Assembly: GCA_937975725.1 (NCBI GenBank)
Contig: CALJUL010000047.1
Span: 11,422 to 75,421, forward strand
Length of the DNA stretch: 64,000 bases
Reading direction: 5' to 3'
Source: an uncultured Pseudoxanthomonas sp.
GTDB lineage: Bacteria; Pseudomonadota; Gammaproteobacteria; Xanthomonadales; Xanthomonadaceae
Positions 51,075 to 60,252 of the stretch are shown piece after piece. Position 1 is the stretch's first letter. Every line of letters starts with the position of its first letter. The notes below the pieces were generated by a model that searched no databases, was not told the DNA's origin, and saw only the letters and a list, made by a program, of their open reading frames with translations. Position numbers and translations under genes: made by a program.

Positions 51075-51752
51075 TCAGCCGGCCGCTTCGGGATCGCCGG
51101 CCGTCAGGTAGTCCCACATGCGTTCGAGCAGGCGACCGTTCCAGGTGGCGCGGGCCTCGGCCTGCGCATCGGTGAAACGGGTGGCCGCGCGCGCGGTGGA
51201 CAGGCAGTCCAGTTCCACCCGCGCCGCGTCTTCCAGGTACCAGGCCAGCACGACGGCGGCCTGCAGCGATTCGCCGGCAGTGACCGCGCCGTTGCCGCGC
51301 ATCACGATGGCGCGCGCGTCGCCGAGCTGCGCGGCCAGTTGCACGGCCTGCTCGTCCGAACGCAGCAGCAACGGGTCGTCCCACAGCGGCGGCTGCGGAT
51401 GGAAATAGCTGCCGAAGCCGTGCCGCGCTACCGGCGTCAGCCCGAGCACGCTCAGGCTCATCGTCTTGGGCGGCTGCACGCGCGCCACGCCGCCCACGTC
51501 GCGGCGGCGGCGGTAGATCTCGCGGTGGATGCGCACTTCCGGCAGCACGCCGTCCGGCAGCGGCCCGTCCAGCGGCACCACCGTGCACGGCTCGCCCGGC
51601 GCCACCAGCCCCAGCGGGCGCGACGGCGCCACCAGGAAGGAGGCATCGTCGATGCGTGCGCTGCAATGGCCGTAGGCGTGCACCAGGCCGGTCCGGCCCA
51701 GCGCGCGCGCCGCCGCGCGCACCGTGCGCGACAAGGCCGCCAGGTCCGTCAC
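51075..51752 (-). CDS. Class II aldolase/adducin-fold protein, probable carboxy-muconate semialdehyde decarboxylase
   Basis: 225 residues from the GTG overlapping the dioxygenase stop (GTGA). The fold is recognised by GLVHAYGHCSARID, the EVRIHREIYRRRRDVGGV stretch and ESLQAAVVLAWYLEDAARV. The usual metal site is altered: the H-x-H after DVGxV reads R-V-Q, and the NHG motif reads GNG, so all three metal His are absent. Relatives such as CmtD decarboxylate the ring-cleavage product of carboxy-catechols. Here that step would make 2-hydroxymuconate semialdehyde for the downstream dehydrogenase. The assignment rests on context. Confidence 0.65.
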   Translation of the reverse strand: MTDLAALSRTVRAAARALGRTGLVHAYGHCSARIDDASFLVAPSRPLGLVAPGEPCTVVPLDGPLPDGVLPEVRIHREIYRRRRDVGGVARVQPPKTMSLSVLGLTPVARHGFGSYFHPQPPLWDDPLLLRSDEQAVQLAAQLGDARAIVMRGNGAVTAGESLQAAVVLAWYLEDAARVELDCLSTARAATRFTDAQAEARATWNGRLLERMWDYLTAGDPEAAG

Positions 51753-52606
51753 GCCTTGAATTCCCGGATGTCCGGCTTGGCGCCCCATTCGCAGAACCCG
51801 GGCGGGCCGAATTCGAACTGGCGCTCGCGGTAGGCCAGTTCGTCGGCGATCGAGCGTACGCCCGACGAATACTCGTAGACCATGCCGTCGGGCCCTTCGA
51901 AGTACAGGAAGCGCGCCGACGAAGTGGGATGCCGGCCCGGGCCGAACACCACCGGGATACCGCGCTCGCGGATGAAGTGGAACGAGCGCTGCACGTCGTC
52001 GGAGGTCTCGACCTGGTGGTTGATGTGCTGGATGCCGGCGCGGTTAGTCGGGAACAGCGCGATCTTGTGGTGGATCTCGTCGATGCGCAGCAGCGGCGCG
52101 TCGCCGATGCGGTCGCTGACGCGGGCGTTGCAGACGGTGGTCCAGAACGCCTCGTCGCGCACCGCGTCGGTGGTGCACAGGCCGACGTGGCTGAAGCCGG
52201 TGATGCCGGCGTCGCGACTGCCGTGGTAGCGGCGAGCGCCCATCTGCGGGCGCCAGGCCAGTTCGATGCGGTTGCCGGTGGGGTCGCGGAAGGCGATGAA
52301 TTCGCGCACCTTGCGCTGCGCCGCTTCGTCGGCGGTGCCGCGGTGCACCGGATGGCCCAGGCGCTCCAGTTCAGCGCCGGCCGCTTCCAGTTCGGCGCGG
52401 CTGTCGATCTCGAAGGCCACCGTCTGTTCGGCGGGATCGCCTTCGAAGTAGCACAGCGTGTGCTCGCGCTGGTCGGACTTGAAGTAGACCGCGCCGCGCG
52501 TGCGCTCGCTGGCCTCCAGGCCGAGGATATCGGTGGCGTAGCGCGTCGCGCCTTCCAGGTCGCGCGTGCCCAGCCTCACGTAGCTGACATCGCGCAACCG
52601 GATCAT
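51749..52606 (-). CDS. Extradiol ring-cleavage dioxygenase (VOC superfamily), catalytic copy
   Basis: 285 residues, two VOC modules. The iron ligands are visible in the second module: His140 (FSHVGL), His194 or His197 (QHINHQVE) and Glu245 (MVYEYSSG). This is a type I extradiol enzyme related to those acting on 2,3-dihydroxy-carboxylated rings. With an HMS dehydrogenase and a decarboxylase-type gene in the locus, the substrate is probably a carboxy-catechol such as 2,3-dihydroxybenzoate or protocatechuate. The ATG overlaps the stop of the paralogue upstream (ATGA). Confidence 0.85.
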   Translation of the reverse strand: MIRLRDVSYVRLGTRDLEGATRYATDILGLEASERTRGAVYFKSDQREHTLCYFEGDPAEQTVAFEIDSRAELEAAGAELERLGHPVHRGTADEAAQRKVREFIAFRDPTGNRIELAWRPQMGARRYHGSRDAGITGFSHVGLCTTDAVRDEAFWTTVCNARVSDRIGDAPLLRIDEIHHKIALFPTNRAGIQHINHQVETSDDVQRSFHFIRERGIPVVFGPGRHPTSSARFLYFEGPDGMVYEYSSGVRSIADELAYRERQFEFGPPGFCEWGAKPDIREFKA

Positions 52607-53508
52607 GGCCGCGGCACTCCGCGCAGGGCCGGGCGCGCGGGCGCGGCGGCGCGGCCGTCCAGTTCGGGCACGCGGCATTCGCTGCCCCAGGCGCAGTGCG
52701 AGGTCGGTCCGTCGGCGAACTGGCGCGGGCGCGGCGGCGCGGCCGGATCGACCTGCCGGCCTTCGGCGACGAAGCCGTACAGCACGTCGTCCGGCCCCTG
52801 GAAGGTCAGGAACACCTGCTCCGAGACCGGGCGCCGGCCGGGGCCGTGCACGATGGTCTCCGGCGCCGGGCGCAACCGGTAGAACTGCTGCATGACCTGG
52901 TTGATGCCTTCCACCGCGAACTCGGCCGCCAGCACACCGGCGCGCGCGGCCGGATGCAGCGCCAGCCGGTGATGCGCGGCATCGAAGCCCAGATAGGCCG
53001 CATCGCCCACCCAGTCGGCCACGCGCGCGCCGAACACTTCGGTCCACAGCGCTTCGTCGGCCGCCACGTCGGTGCTGCGCAAAGTCAGCGCGGCCAGGCC
53101 GGTCACGCCGGCGTCGCGCGTGGGGAAGAAGCGCCATGCCTGGTTCTGCGGACGCACCACCAGTTCCACCCGCACGCCGCCGGGCGTGGTGAACGCGCCC
53201 AGCGCGCGCACGTTGCGGCGCGCCGCCAGCGCCGGATCGCGCGCCAGCGCGATGCCGCGCGGCTTCAATGCGTCTTCGGCGGCACGCAGCGCCGCTTCGT
53301 CGCGCACCTCCAGGCCGATGGCGTGCCGGCGTGCGTCGTCCTGCGCGTAGACCAGGCTGTACTGGCGCTCGTCCGAGCGGAACATCGCCTCGTCGGCACC
53401 GGCGGGCACCTGTTGCAGGCCCAGTTCCTCGGCGGCGAACCGGCGCGCGGTTTCCAGGTCGCGGGTGCCCAGGACAACGTAGCGCAATTGTTCGATGGCG
53501 ATCGTCAT
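52603..53508 (-). CDS. Extradiol dioxygenase-fold protein lacking all metal ligands
   Basis: 301 residues from the ATG giving MTIAIEQLRY. It aligns without gaps to the catalytic copy over residues 1-250. The ligand positions read Ala140, Ala194, Phe197 and Gly245 instead of His, His, His and Glu. It cannot hold the catalytic iron by the known scheme. The fold-defining parts are kept (YVVLGTRDLETARRF; RDAGVTG; GPGRRPVSE). A C-terminal tail of ~50 residues is Pro/Ala/Arg-rich. Coupled translation with the active copy suggests a structural or regulatory partner in a hetero-oligomer. Confidence 0.8.
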   Translation of the reverse strand: MTIAIEQLRYVVLGTRDLETARRFAAEELGLQQVPAGADEAMFRSDERQYSLVYAQDDARRHAIGLEVRDEAALRAAEDALKPRGIALARDPALAARRNVRALGAFTTPGGVRVELVVRPQNQAWRFFPTRDAGVTGLAALTLRSTDVAADEALWTEVFGARVADWVGDAAYLGFDAAHHRLALHPAARAGVLAAEFAVEGINQVMQQFYRLRPAPETIVHGPGRRPVSEQVFLTFQGPDDVLYGFVAEGRQVDPAAPPRPRQFADGPTSHCAWGSECRVPELDGRAAAPARPALRGVPRP

Positions 53509-53568
53509 GGCCTTGCCTGCAGGGTCGGGAACGTGGGGTGGGAGGGCATCATGCACCCGGCGGCGGAG

Positions 53569-54726
53569 TCAGCCCAACCGCCGCTGCACGATGCGGGCGA
53601 ACACGCTGGCGGCCACCGGCAGCAGGCCGTCGTCGAAGCGGAACGTCGGGTGATGGCACATCGCGCTGTCCATGCCCAGGAACAGGTAGGCGCCGGGCCA
53701 GCGTTCGAGCATGTAGGAGAAATCGTCGGAGAACGGATACGCGCGCATGTCGGTCTTCACGTTCTCCCCGCCCAGCACGTCGCCGATCGCCTCGGCCGCC
53801 AGCGCGGCCTGCTCCGGCGCGTTGATGCACGGCGGGCAGGAATGCGGGATGGCCAGCGAGACCTTGCAGCCGGAAATCTGCGCATGGCCTTCGCACAGCG
53901 CGCGCAGGCGCTTGAGCAGTTCCTCGTGCACGTCCTTCGACAGCGCGCGGATGGTGCCGCTGAGCGAGGCGGTCGACGGAATGATGTTGTGGGTGGTGCC
54001 GGCCTGGAGTCTGCCGACGTTGATCAGCGCCGGCTCCATCGGGTCGATGTGGCGGCCGACGATGGCGGAGATGTCGGTCGCCAGGCGCGCGGCGACCTGC
54101 AACGGGTCGTTGGCCCGGTGCGGCGCCGCGGCGTGGCCGCCGACGCCTTCGATCTCCACTTCGAACACCGCCAGCGATTGCAGGGTGGCGCCGCTGCGCA
54201 CGCTGGCCTGGCCGGTCTTCAGCGCCGGCATGTTGTGGAAGGCGTAGACCTCGTCGCAGGGGAAGCGCTCGAACAGGCCGTCCTCGACCATCTTGATGGC
54301 GCCGCGCCCGCCCTCTTCGGCCGGCTGGAAGATCAGCACCACCCGGCCGCTGGCCGGCGGATGCGCGACCAGGTATTCGGCCGTGCCCAGCAGCGCGGAG
54401 GTGTGGCCGTCGTGGCCGCAAGTGTGCGCCACGCCCGGACGCTGCGAGCGGTATTCCAGGTCGTCGTTGTGCTCGTCCATCGGCAGCGCGTCCATGTCCG
54501 CGCGCAGGCCGATGGACAGGCCCGGCTTGCCGCTGTCGATCACCGCCACCACGCCGGTGCCACCCAGTCCGGCATGCACTTCGAGACCCAGCGCGGCCAG
54601 CACTTCGGCCACCAGCGCCGAGGTGCGCTCCTCCTCGAAGCCCAGCTCCGGCCAGGCATGGATGCGGCGGCGCCATTCGGTCATGCGGGGCGCGAGGGCG
54701 ATCAGCGGGTCGAGCACGGCGGCCAT
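53569..54726 (-). CDS. M20D family amidohydrolase (hippurate hydrolase type)
   Basis: 385 residues with no signal peptide, so cytoplasmic. The metal site is in HTCGHDGHT (Cys103, His105) with catalytic Glu in QPAEEGG (137-138). The family opening RRRIHAWPELGFEE and the dimerisation domain motif GGHAAAPHRANDP are typical. M20D enzymes release amino acids from N-acyl or N-aroyl conjugates such as hippurate and IAA-amino acids. As first gene of the minus operon it probably frees the aromatic acid from an amide before ring cleavage. Confidence 0.9.
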   Translation of the reverse strand: MAAVLDPLIALAPRMTEWRRRIHAWPELGFEEERTSALVAEVLAALGLEVHAGLGGTGVVAVIDSGKPGLSIGLRADMDALPMDEHNDDLEYRSQRPGVAHTCGHDGHTSALLGTAEYLVAHPPASGRVVLIFQPAEEGGRGAIKMVEDGLFERFPCDEVYAFHNMPALKTGQASVRSGATLQSLAVFEVEIEGVGGHAAAPHRANDPLQVAARLATDISAIVGRHIDPMEPALINVGRLQAGTTHNIIPSTASLSGTIRALSKDVHEELLKRLRALCEGHAQISGCKVSLAIPHSCPPCINAPEQAALAAEAIGDVLGGENVKTDMRAYPFSDDFSYMLERWPGAYLFLGMDSAMCHHPTFRFDDGLLPVAASVFARIVQRRLG

Positions 54727-54752
54727 CGGGGGCGGAACTCCGGAACGAAGAC

Positions 54753-54775
54753 GGTCTGAGTGATGCGATCAGACC
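54753..54775. promoter_or_regulatory. Inverted repeat over the M20 promoter
   Basis: GGTCTGA (54753-54759) and TCAGACC (54769-54775) are perfect inverted arms with a 9-base spacer. The right arm overlaps the predicted -10 TCTGAT (54768-54773, minus strand). It is a possible second regulator site. Confidence 0.4.
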
Positions 54776-54790
54776 AGAGCCGGTGCAGGT

Positions 54791-54813
54791 TGTCAAATAT
54801 AATTTCGATATTT
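54791..54813. promoter_or_regulatory. Shared 23-bp control element, catabolic operon side
   Basis: It has the same layout as 49440-49462 (TGTCAA, then ATAATT, then CGATATTT), 20 of 23 identical. The minus strand carries TTGACA at 54791-54796 with TCTGAT 17 bases on, a promoter for the M20 operon. The plus strand carries a perfect TATAAT at 54798-54803 for the dehydrogenase operon. AAATAT and ATATTT form inverted ends with a 7-base spacer. Confidence 0.65.
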
Positions 54814-54971
54814 ACGCGACAACAGCCCAAAGATGGTGCATCATGCCGCCTCGCAGATTGACGAATTTCGACTTTTTATCCTAAGTTCCTGGGCAGGCCG
54901 TGCCGGCTTCCGCCGCGCAGGCCGCTCCCTGGAATTTCGTAAATCCGAATGGAATCCATCACGGACGCCCC

Positions 54972-56465
54972 ATGAACACGCCTGCCGCGCAGCCTCAGCA
55001 GTCCCCGCTTCCCACCCTGACGCATTACATCGGCGGCCAGCCGGTCGCCTCCACCCGCCCGCCGTTCGCCAACGTCGACCCGGCCACCGGGCAGGTCGTC
55101 GGCTACGTGCACGAAGCCGACGCCGCGATCGTCGACCAGGCGGTGCAGGCCGCGCGCACCGCGCTGCACGGCCCCTGGGGCGCGTACACCGATCCGCAGC
55201 GCGCCGCGATCCTGCGCAAGGTGGCCGACGGCGTGCGCGCGCGCTTCGACGAATTCCTCGCCGCCGAGATCCGCGACACCGGCAAGCCGGCGGACCTGGC
55301 CAGCCACCTGGACATCCCGCGCGGCGCGGCCAACTTCGACGTGTTCGCCGACCAGATCGCCAACCTGGCCACCGAGAGCTTCCGCAGCCCCACGCCGGAC
55401 GGCAAGGGCGCGCTGAACTACGCCCTGCGCACGCCGCGCGGGGTGATCGCGGTGATCTGCCCGTGGAACCTGCCGCTGCTGCTGATGACCTGGAAGGTCG
55501 CACCGGCGCTGGCCTGCGGCAACACGGTGGTGGTCAAGCCGTCGGAGGAAACGCCGAGCACCACCACGCTGCTGGCGGAAGTGATGAACGAGGCGGGCGT
55601 GCCGCCGGGCGTGTTCAACGTGGTGCACGGCTTCGGCCCCGACAGCGCCGGCCAGTACCTGACCGAGCACCCCGGCGTGAACGGCATCACCTTCACCGGC
55701 GAGACCCGCACCGGTACCGCGATCATGAAGGCCGCCGCTGTCGGCGTGCGCCCGGTGTCGTTCGAACTGGGCGGCAAGAACGCCGCGCTGGTGTTCGCCG
55801 ACTGCGACCTCGACGCCGCGGTCGCGGGCGTGACGCGCTCGGCTTTCCTCAACGCCGGCCAGGTCTGCCTGGGCACCGAGCGCGTCTACGTCGAACGGCC
55901 GATCTTCGACGAATTCGTGCGTCGGCTGAAGGCCGCCGCCGAAACGCTGCAACCGGGCGACCCCTATGCCGAAGGCACCAGCTTCGGTCCGCTGATCAGC
56001 CGCGAACACCGCGACAAGGTGCTGTCTTATTACGCGCGCGCGCGCAACGAGGGCGCCACCGTGGTGACCGGCGGCGGCGTGCCCGAACTGCCGGCGCCGC
56101 TGTCCGGCGGCTGGTGGGTGGAACCGACCATCTGGACCGGCCTGCCGGCCGATTCGGCGGTGCTGACCGAGGAGATCTTCGGACCGTGCTGCCACATCAC
56201 TCCGTTCGACCGCGAGGACGAAGCCGTCGCCGCCGCCAACGACAGCCCCTACGGGCTGGCCACGTCGATCTGGACCCGCGACCTGGCCCGCGCGCACCGC
56301 GTCGCCGCCGCGATCGAAGTCGGCATCGCCTGGGTGAACTGCTGGTTCCTGCGCGACCTGCGCACCGCCTTCGGCGGCGCCAAGCAGTCGGGCATCGGCC
56401 GCGAGGGCGGCGTGCACGGGCTGGAGTTCTACACGGAGCTGCGCAATGTCTGCATCAAGCTTTGA
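54972..56465 (+). CDS. 2-hydroxymuconic semialdehyde dehydrogenase
   Basis: 497 residues, NAD-dependent ALDH. The family Glu is in FELGGKNAA and the catalytic Cys in [15 protein letters not shown]. The C-terminus ([20 protein letters not shown], then ...LRNVCIKL) is the HMS dehydrogenase (XylG/DmpC/NahI) signature. It oxidises 2-hydroxymuconate semialdehyde to 2-hydroxymuconate, the entry to the 4-oxalocrotonate branch. The start is taken at the ATG 22 residues before [10 protein letters not shown]; upstream codons are unlikely. It is the first gene of the plus operon and overlaps the next by 20 bases. Confidence 0.92.
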   Translation: MNTPAAQPQQSPLPTLTHYIGGQPVASTRPPFANVDPATGQVVGYVHEADAAIVDQAVQAARTALHGPWGAYTDPQRAAILRKVADGVRARFDEFLAAEIRDTGKPADLASHLDIPRGAANFDVFADQIANLATESFRSPTPDGKGALNYALRTPRGVIAVICPWNLPLLLMTWKVAPALACGNTVVVKPSEETPSTTTLLAEVMNEAGVPPGVFNVVHGFGPDSAGQYLTEHPGVNGITFTGETRTGTAIMKAAAVGVRPVSFELGGKNAALVFADCDLDAAVAGVTRSAFLNAGQVCLGTERVYVERPIFDEFVRRLKAAAETLQPGDPYAEGTSFGPLISREHRDKVLSYYARARNEGATVVTGGGVPELPAPLSGGWWVEPTIWTGLPADSAVLTEEIFGPCCHITPFDREDEAVAAANDSPYGLATSIWTRDLARAHRVAAAIEVGIAWVNCWFLRDLRTAFGGAKQSGIGREGGVHGLEFYTELRNVCIKL

Positions 56466-57261
56466 AACCTTGCGCGGCCACCCCGGCGTGCGCGAGGCCG
56501 CGACGCTGCTGTCGTCCGCCCTGCGCGGGCGCGCGCCCTGCGATCCGGTCAAGCCGCTGATCGAACCGCTGGGCGTGGACGCGGCCTACGCGGTGCAGGA
56601 AGCGTTGACCGACGAAGCCCTCGCCGGCGGCCGCCGCATCGTCGGCCGCAAGGTCGGCCTGACCTCGGCGGCGGTGCAGAAGCAACTGGGCGTGGACCAG
56701 CCCGACTTCGGCATGCTGTTCGACGACATGGCCTACGGCGACGCGCAGGAAGTGCCGCTGGCGCGGCTGATCCAGCCCAAGGTCGAAGCCGAGATCGCCT
56801 TCGTCCTCGACCGCGACCTGGACGGGGAACGGCCCACGCTGGGCCACGTGCTCAACGCCGTCGGCTACGCGCTGCCGGCCATCGAGATCGTCGACAGCCG
56901 CGTGCGCGACTGGAAGATCAGCATCTTCGACACCATCGCCGACAACGCCTCCTCCGGCCTGTACGTGCTCGGCGGCGCGCCGAAGAAGCTCGACGCGCTG
57001 GACCTGCGCCTGTGCGGCATGAGCCTGGAGAAGGCCGGCGAGCCGGTCTCGCTGGGCTGCGGCGCAGCCTGCCTGGGCAATCCGCTCAACGCGGTGGTGT
57101 GGCTGGCGCAGACCGCCGCGCGCACCGGCCGCCCGCTGCGCGCCGGCGACGTGGTGCTGTCCGGCGCGCTGGGGCCGATGGTGCCGGTGCAGGCCGGCGA
57201 CGTCTTCGAAGCCCGCATCTCCGGCCTGGGCCGGGTGTCGGCCGCATTCTCCGGGGAGTGA
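56446..57261 (+). CDS. 2-oxopent-4-enoate (2-hydroxypenta-2,4-dienoate) hydratase
   Basis: 271 residues, a MhpD/DmpE/XylJ-type hydratase. It contains [20 protein letters not shown], the acidic metal motif [11 protein letters not shown] and [20 protein letters not shown]. It adds water to 2-hydroxypentadienoate to form 4-hydroxy-2-oxovalerate. It overlaps the dehydrogenase by 20 bases and lies 4 bases before the acetaldehyde dehydrogenase. It is homologous to the decarboxylase at 59238, the usual pair that works as a complex. Confidence 0.92.
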   Translation: MSASSFETLRGHPGVREAATLLSSALRGRAPCDPVKPLIEPLGVDAAYAVQEALTDEALAGGRRIVGRKVGLTSAAVQKQLGVDQPDFGMLFDDMAYGDAQEVPLARLIQPKVEAEIAFVLDRDLDGERPTLGHVLNAVGYALPAIEIVDSRVRDWKISIFDTIADNASSGLYVLGGAPKKLDALDLRLCGMSLEKAGEPVSLGCGAACLGNPLNAVVWLAQTAARTGRPLRAGDVVLSGALGPMVPVQAGDVFEARISGLGRVSAAFSGE

Positions 57262-57265
57262 CGCG

Positions 57266-58207
57266 ATGGACAAGACCAAGGTCGCCATCATCGGTTCCGG
57301 CAACATCGGCACCGACCTGATGATCAAGCTGCTGCGCCACGGCCGCCATCTGCAGATGGCGGCGATGGTCGGCGTGGATCCGGACTCCGACGGCCTGGCG
57401 CGCGCGCGCCGGCTCGGCGTGGCCACCACCCACGACGGGCTCGACGGCCTGCGCGCGATGCCGGAATACCGCGACATCGGCATCGTGTTCGACGCCACCT
57501 CCGCCGGCGCGCACGTCCGCCACGCCGAAGTGCTGCAGGCCGACGGCAAGCGCGTGATCGACCTCACCCCGGCCGCGGTGGGTCCCTACGCGGTGCCGGC
57601 GGTGAACCTGGACGAGCACATCGGCGCCGCCAACCTCAACATGGTCACCTGCGGCGGCCAGGCCACCATTCCCGTCGTCGCGGCGGTGTCGCGGGTGGCA
57701 CCGGTGCGCTACGCCGAGATCGTCGCCAGCATCGCCAGCAAATCGGCCGGCCCCGGCACCCGCGCCAACATCGACGAGTTCACCGAGACCACTTCGCGCG
57801 CGCTCGAGACCGTGGGCGGCGCGCAGCGCGGCAAGGCCATCATCGTGCTCAACCCGGCCGAGCCGCCGCTGATCATGCGCGACACCGTGTACTGCCTGAC
57901 CGAGGGCGGCGACGAGGCGGCGATCCGCGCCTCCATCCATGCCATGGTCGCCAGTGTCGCCAGCTACGTGCCCGGCTACCGGCTCAAGCAGGACGTGCAG
58001 TTCGAGAAGCTCGACGCGGCCGCCTGCGCGGCGATCCTGCGCGCGCCGTCTGCGGCCGCGGGGCTGAAGGTGTCGGTGTTCCTGGAAGTGGAAGGCGCCG
58101 GCCACTACCTGCCGGCCTACGCCGGCAACCTGGACATCATGACCTCCGCCGCGCTGGCCGCGGCCGAGCGCATGGCGGAACTGGCACAACGCGAGGAGGT
58201 GGCGTGA
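57266..58207 (+). CDS. Acetaldehyde dehydrogenase (acylating)
   Basis: 313 residues, DmpF/MhpF type. The NAD-binding motif [10 protein letters not shown] is at the N-terminus, the catalytic Cys in [12 protein letters not shown], and the family motif [16 protein letters not shown] follows. It turns acetaldehyde, channelled from the aldolase, into acetyl-CoA. The stop overlaps the aldolase start by one base (TGATG), matching the tight complex these two enzymes form. Confidence 0.95.
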   Translation: MDKTKVAIIGSGNIGTDLMIKLLRHGRHLQMAAMVGVDPDSDGLARARRLGVATTHDGLDGLRAMPEYRDIGIVFDATSAGAHVRHAEVLQADGKRVIDLTPAAVGPYAVPAVNLDEHIGAANLNMVTCGGQATIPVVAAVSRVAPVRYAEIVASIASKSAGPGTRANIDEFTETTSRALETVGGAQRGKAIIVLNPAEPPLIMRDTVYCLTEGGDEAAIRASIHAMVASVASYVPGYRLKQDVQFEKLDAAACAAILRAPSAAAGLKVSVFLEVEGAGHYLPAYAGNLDIMTSAALAAAERMAELAQREEVA

Positions 58208-59241
58208 TGGACGGCAGGCTCTACATCCAGGACGTCACCCTGCGCGACGGCATGCACGCCATCCGCCACCAGTACGGGCTGGACCACGTGCGCGCCATCG
58301 CCGCGGCGCTGGACGAGGCCGGCGTGGCGGCGATCGAGGTCGCCCACGGCGACGGCCTGGCTGGTTCCAGCTTCAACTACGGCTTCGGCCGCCACAGCGA
58401 CCTGGAATGGATCGAGGCGGTCGCCGCCAGCGTACGGAAGGCCAAGCTGACCACCCTGCTGCTGCCCGGCATCGGCACCGTGCACGAGCTGCGCGCGGCG
58501 GTGGCGGTCGGCGTGCGTTCGGTGCGCGTGGCCACCCACTGCACCGAGGCCGACGTGGCCCGCCAGCACATCGAGGAAGCGCGCCGGTTGGACATCGACG
58601 TCGCCGGCTTCCTGATGATGAGCCACATGACGCCGCCGGCCGCGCTGGCCGAGCAGGCGAAGAAGATGGAGAGCTACGGCGCCTACTGCGTGTACGTGAC
58701 CGACTCCGGCGGCGCGCTGACCATGGACGCCACCCGCGATCGCGTGCGCGCCCTGCGCGACGCGCTGAAGCCGGAGACCCAGATCGGCATCCACGCCCAC
58801 CACAACCTGTCGCTGGGCGTGGCCAATTCGGTGGTCGCGGTGGAGAACGGCGTGACCCGCGTGGACGCCTCGCTCGCCGGCATGGGCGCCGGCGCCGGCA
58901 ACGCGCCGCTGGAAGTGTTCATCGCCACCGCCGAGCGCATGGGCTGGGACCACGGCTGCGACCTGTTCACCCTGATGGACGCGGCCGAGGACCTGGTGCG
59001 CCCGTTGCAGGACCGCCCGGTGCGGGTGGACCGCGAAACCCTGAGCCTGGGCTACGCCGGCGTGTATTCCAGCTTCCTGCGCCACGCCGAGAAGGCCGCG
59101 GCCGACTACGGCCTGGACGTGCGCTCGATCCTGATCGAGCTGGGCGAGCGCCGCATGGTCGGCGGGCAGGAGGACATGATCGTGGACGTCGCGCTGGACC
59201 TGCTGGCGCGCCAGCGCAAGGCCGAAGGAGAAGCCGCATGA
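58207..59241 (+). CDS. 4-hydroxy-2-oxovalerate aldolase
   Basis: 344 residues, DmpG/MhpE type, a HMGL-like TIM barrel using a divalent metal. It opens [18 protein letters not shown], with the metal Asp in TLRDG and His pair in [13 protein letters not shown]. It splits 4-hydroxy-2-oxovalerate into pyruvate and acetaldehyde. The ATG at 58207 is preferred over the GTG just before it. The stop overlaps the next start (ATGA). Confidence 0.95.
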   Translation: MDGRLYIQDVTLRDGMHAIRHQYGLDHVRAIAAALDEAGVAAIEVAHGDGLAGSSFNYGFGRHSDLEWIEAVAASVRKAKLTTLLLPGIGTVHELRAAVAVGVRSVRVATHCTEADVARQHIEEARRLDIDVAGFLMMSHMTPPAALAEQAKKMESYGAYCVYVTDSGGALTMDATRDRVRALRDALKPETQIGIHAHHNLSLGVANSVVAVENGVTRVDASLAGMGAGAGNAPLEVFIATAERMGWDHGCDLFTLMDAAEDLVRPLQDRPVRVDRETLSLGYAGVYSSFLRHAEKAAADYGLDVRSILIELGERRMVGGQEDMIVDVALDLLARQRKAEGEAA

Positions 59242-60005
59242 GCCAGTACGACCTCGCTTCGCTCGCCGAGCGCCTGGACGGCGCCGCGCACGCCGCCAGC
59301 GCCACGCCGCAACTGGAGGAAGCGATCTCCCTGGACGATGCCTACGCGATCCAGCGCCTGAGCATCGAGCGCCGCCTGCAGCGCGGCGAACGCCGCATCG
59401 GCATCAAGATGGGCTTCACCAGCCGCGCGAAGATGGTGCAGATGGGCGTGTCCGACCTGATCTGGGGCCGGCTGACCTCGGGCATGCTGGTCGAGGACGG
59501 CGGCAGCATCCGCCTGCGCGACTACGTGCATCCGCGCGTGGAGCCGGAAGTGGCCTTCCTGATCGGCCGGCCGCTGTCCGGCCGCGTCACCGCGCCGCAG
59601 GCGCTGGCCGCGGTGGACGCGGTGGCGCCGGCGCTGGAGATCATCGATTCGCGCTACCGGGACTTCCGCTTCTCGCTGACCGACGTGGTGGCCGATAACA
59701 GTTCGTCGTCCGGCTTCGTGGTCGGGCCGTGGCGCAGCGCCGCCACCGACCTGGACAACCTGGGCCTGGTGATGGCCTTCGACGGCCGCCCGCAGGCGTT
59801 CGGCTCCACCGCCGCCATCCTCGGCCATCCGCTGCGCTCGCTGGTCGCGGCCGCGCGGGTGGTCGCCGAGGCGGGCGAGGAACTGCGCCCCGGCGACATC
59901 GTGCTGGCCGGCGGCGCCACCGCCGCCAGCGCGCTGGCCGCCGGCATCCACGTGTCGCTGGAGGTCGAGTCGCTCGGCCGCTGCGGCTTCCACGTCGAGG
60001 ACTGA
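59238..60005 (+). CDS. 2-oxo-3-hexenedioate (4-oxalocrotonate) decarboxylase
   Basis: 255 residues, DmpH/XylI type. It has [19 protein letters not shown], the metal motif [12 protein letters not shown] and [20 protein letters not shown]. It is a Mg-dependent decarboxylase paralogous to the hydratase at 56446. The ATG overlaps the aldolase stop. The pair of this enzyme and the hydratase prevents loss of the unstable dienol intermediate. Confidence 0.93.
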   Translation: MSQYDLASLAERLDGAAHAASATPQLEEAISLDDAYAIQRLSIERRLQRGERRIGIKMGFTSRAKMVQMGVSDLIWGRLTSGMLVEDGGSIRLRDYVHPRVEPEVAFLIGRPLSGRVTAPQALAAVDAVAPALEIIDSRYRDFRFSLTDVVADNSSSSGFVVGPWRSAATDLDNLGLVMAFDGRPQAFGSTAAILGHPLRSLVAAARVVAEAGEELRPGDIVLAGGATAASALAAGIHVSLEVESLGRCGFHVED

Positions 60006-60008
60006 ACC

Positions 60009-60206
60009 ATGCCCATCCTGCACGCCCACATCCTGGCCGGCCGCACGCCGGAACAGAAGCAGGCCTTCGCCCGCGCGGTCACCGAGGCCGCCACCACCCA
60101 CCTCGGCGTGCCGGCGACGGCGGTGCGGGTGCTGGTCCACGAGATCGCGCCAGCCGACTGGTTCACCGCCGGCGAACCGAAGGCGCCGCCGGCCGGGGCG
60201 TCCTGA
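60009..60206 (+). CDS. 4-oxalocrotonate tautomerase
   Basis: 65 residues, the classic small 4-OT. Pro follows the initiator Met (MPILHAHILAGRTPEQKQ) and becomes the catalytic N-terminal base. Arg in the helix region and Trp in APADWFTAGE match the family. It converts 2-hydroxymuconate to 2-oxo-3-hexenedioate. It starts 3 bases after the decarboxylase. Confidence 0.93.
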   Translation: MPILHAHILAGRTPEQKQAFARAVTEAATTHLGVPATAVRVLVHEIAPADWFTAGEPKAPPAGAS

Positions 60207-60252
60207 CGCGCGCCCGCCCCGCGCCGCCCGCCCCCGCCTTCCGGAGACCCGC

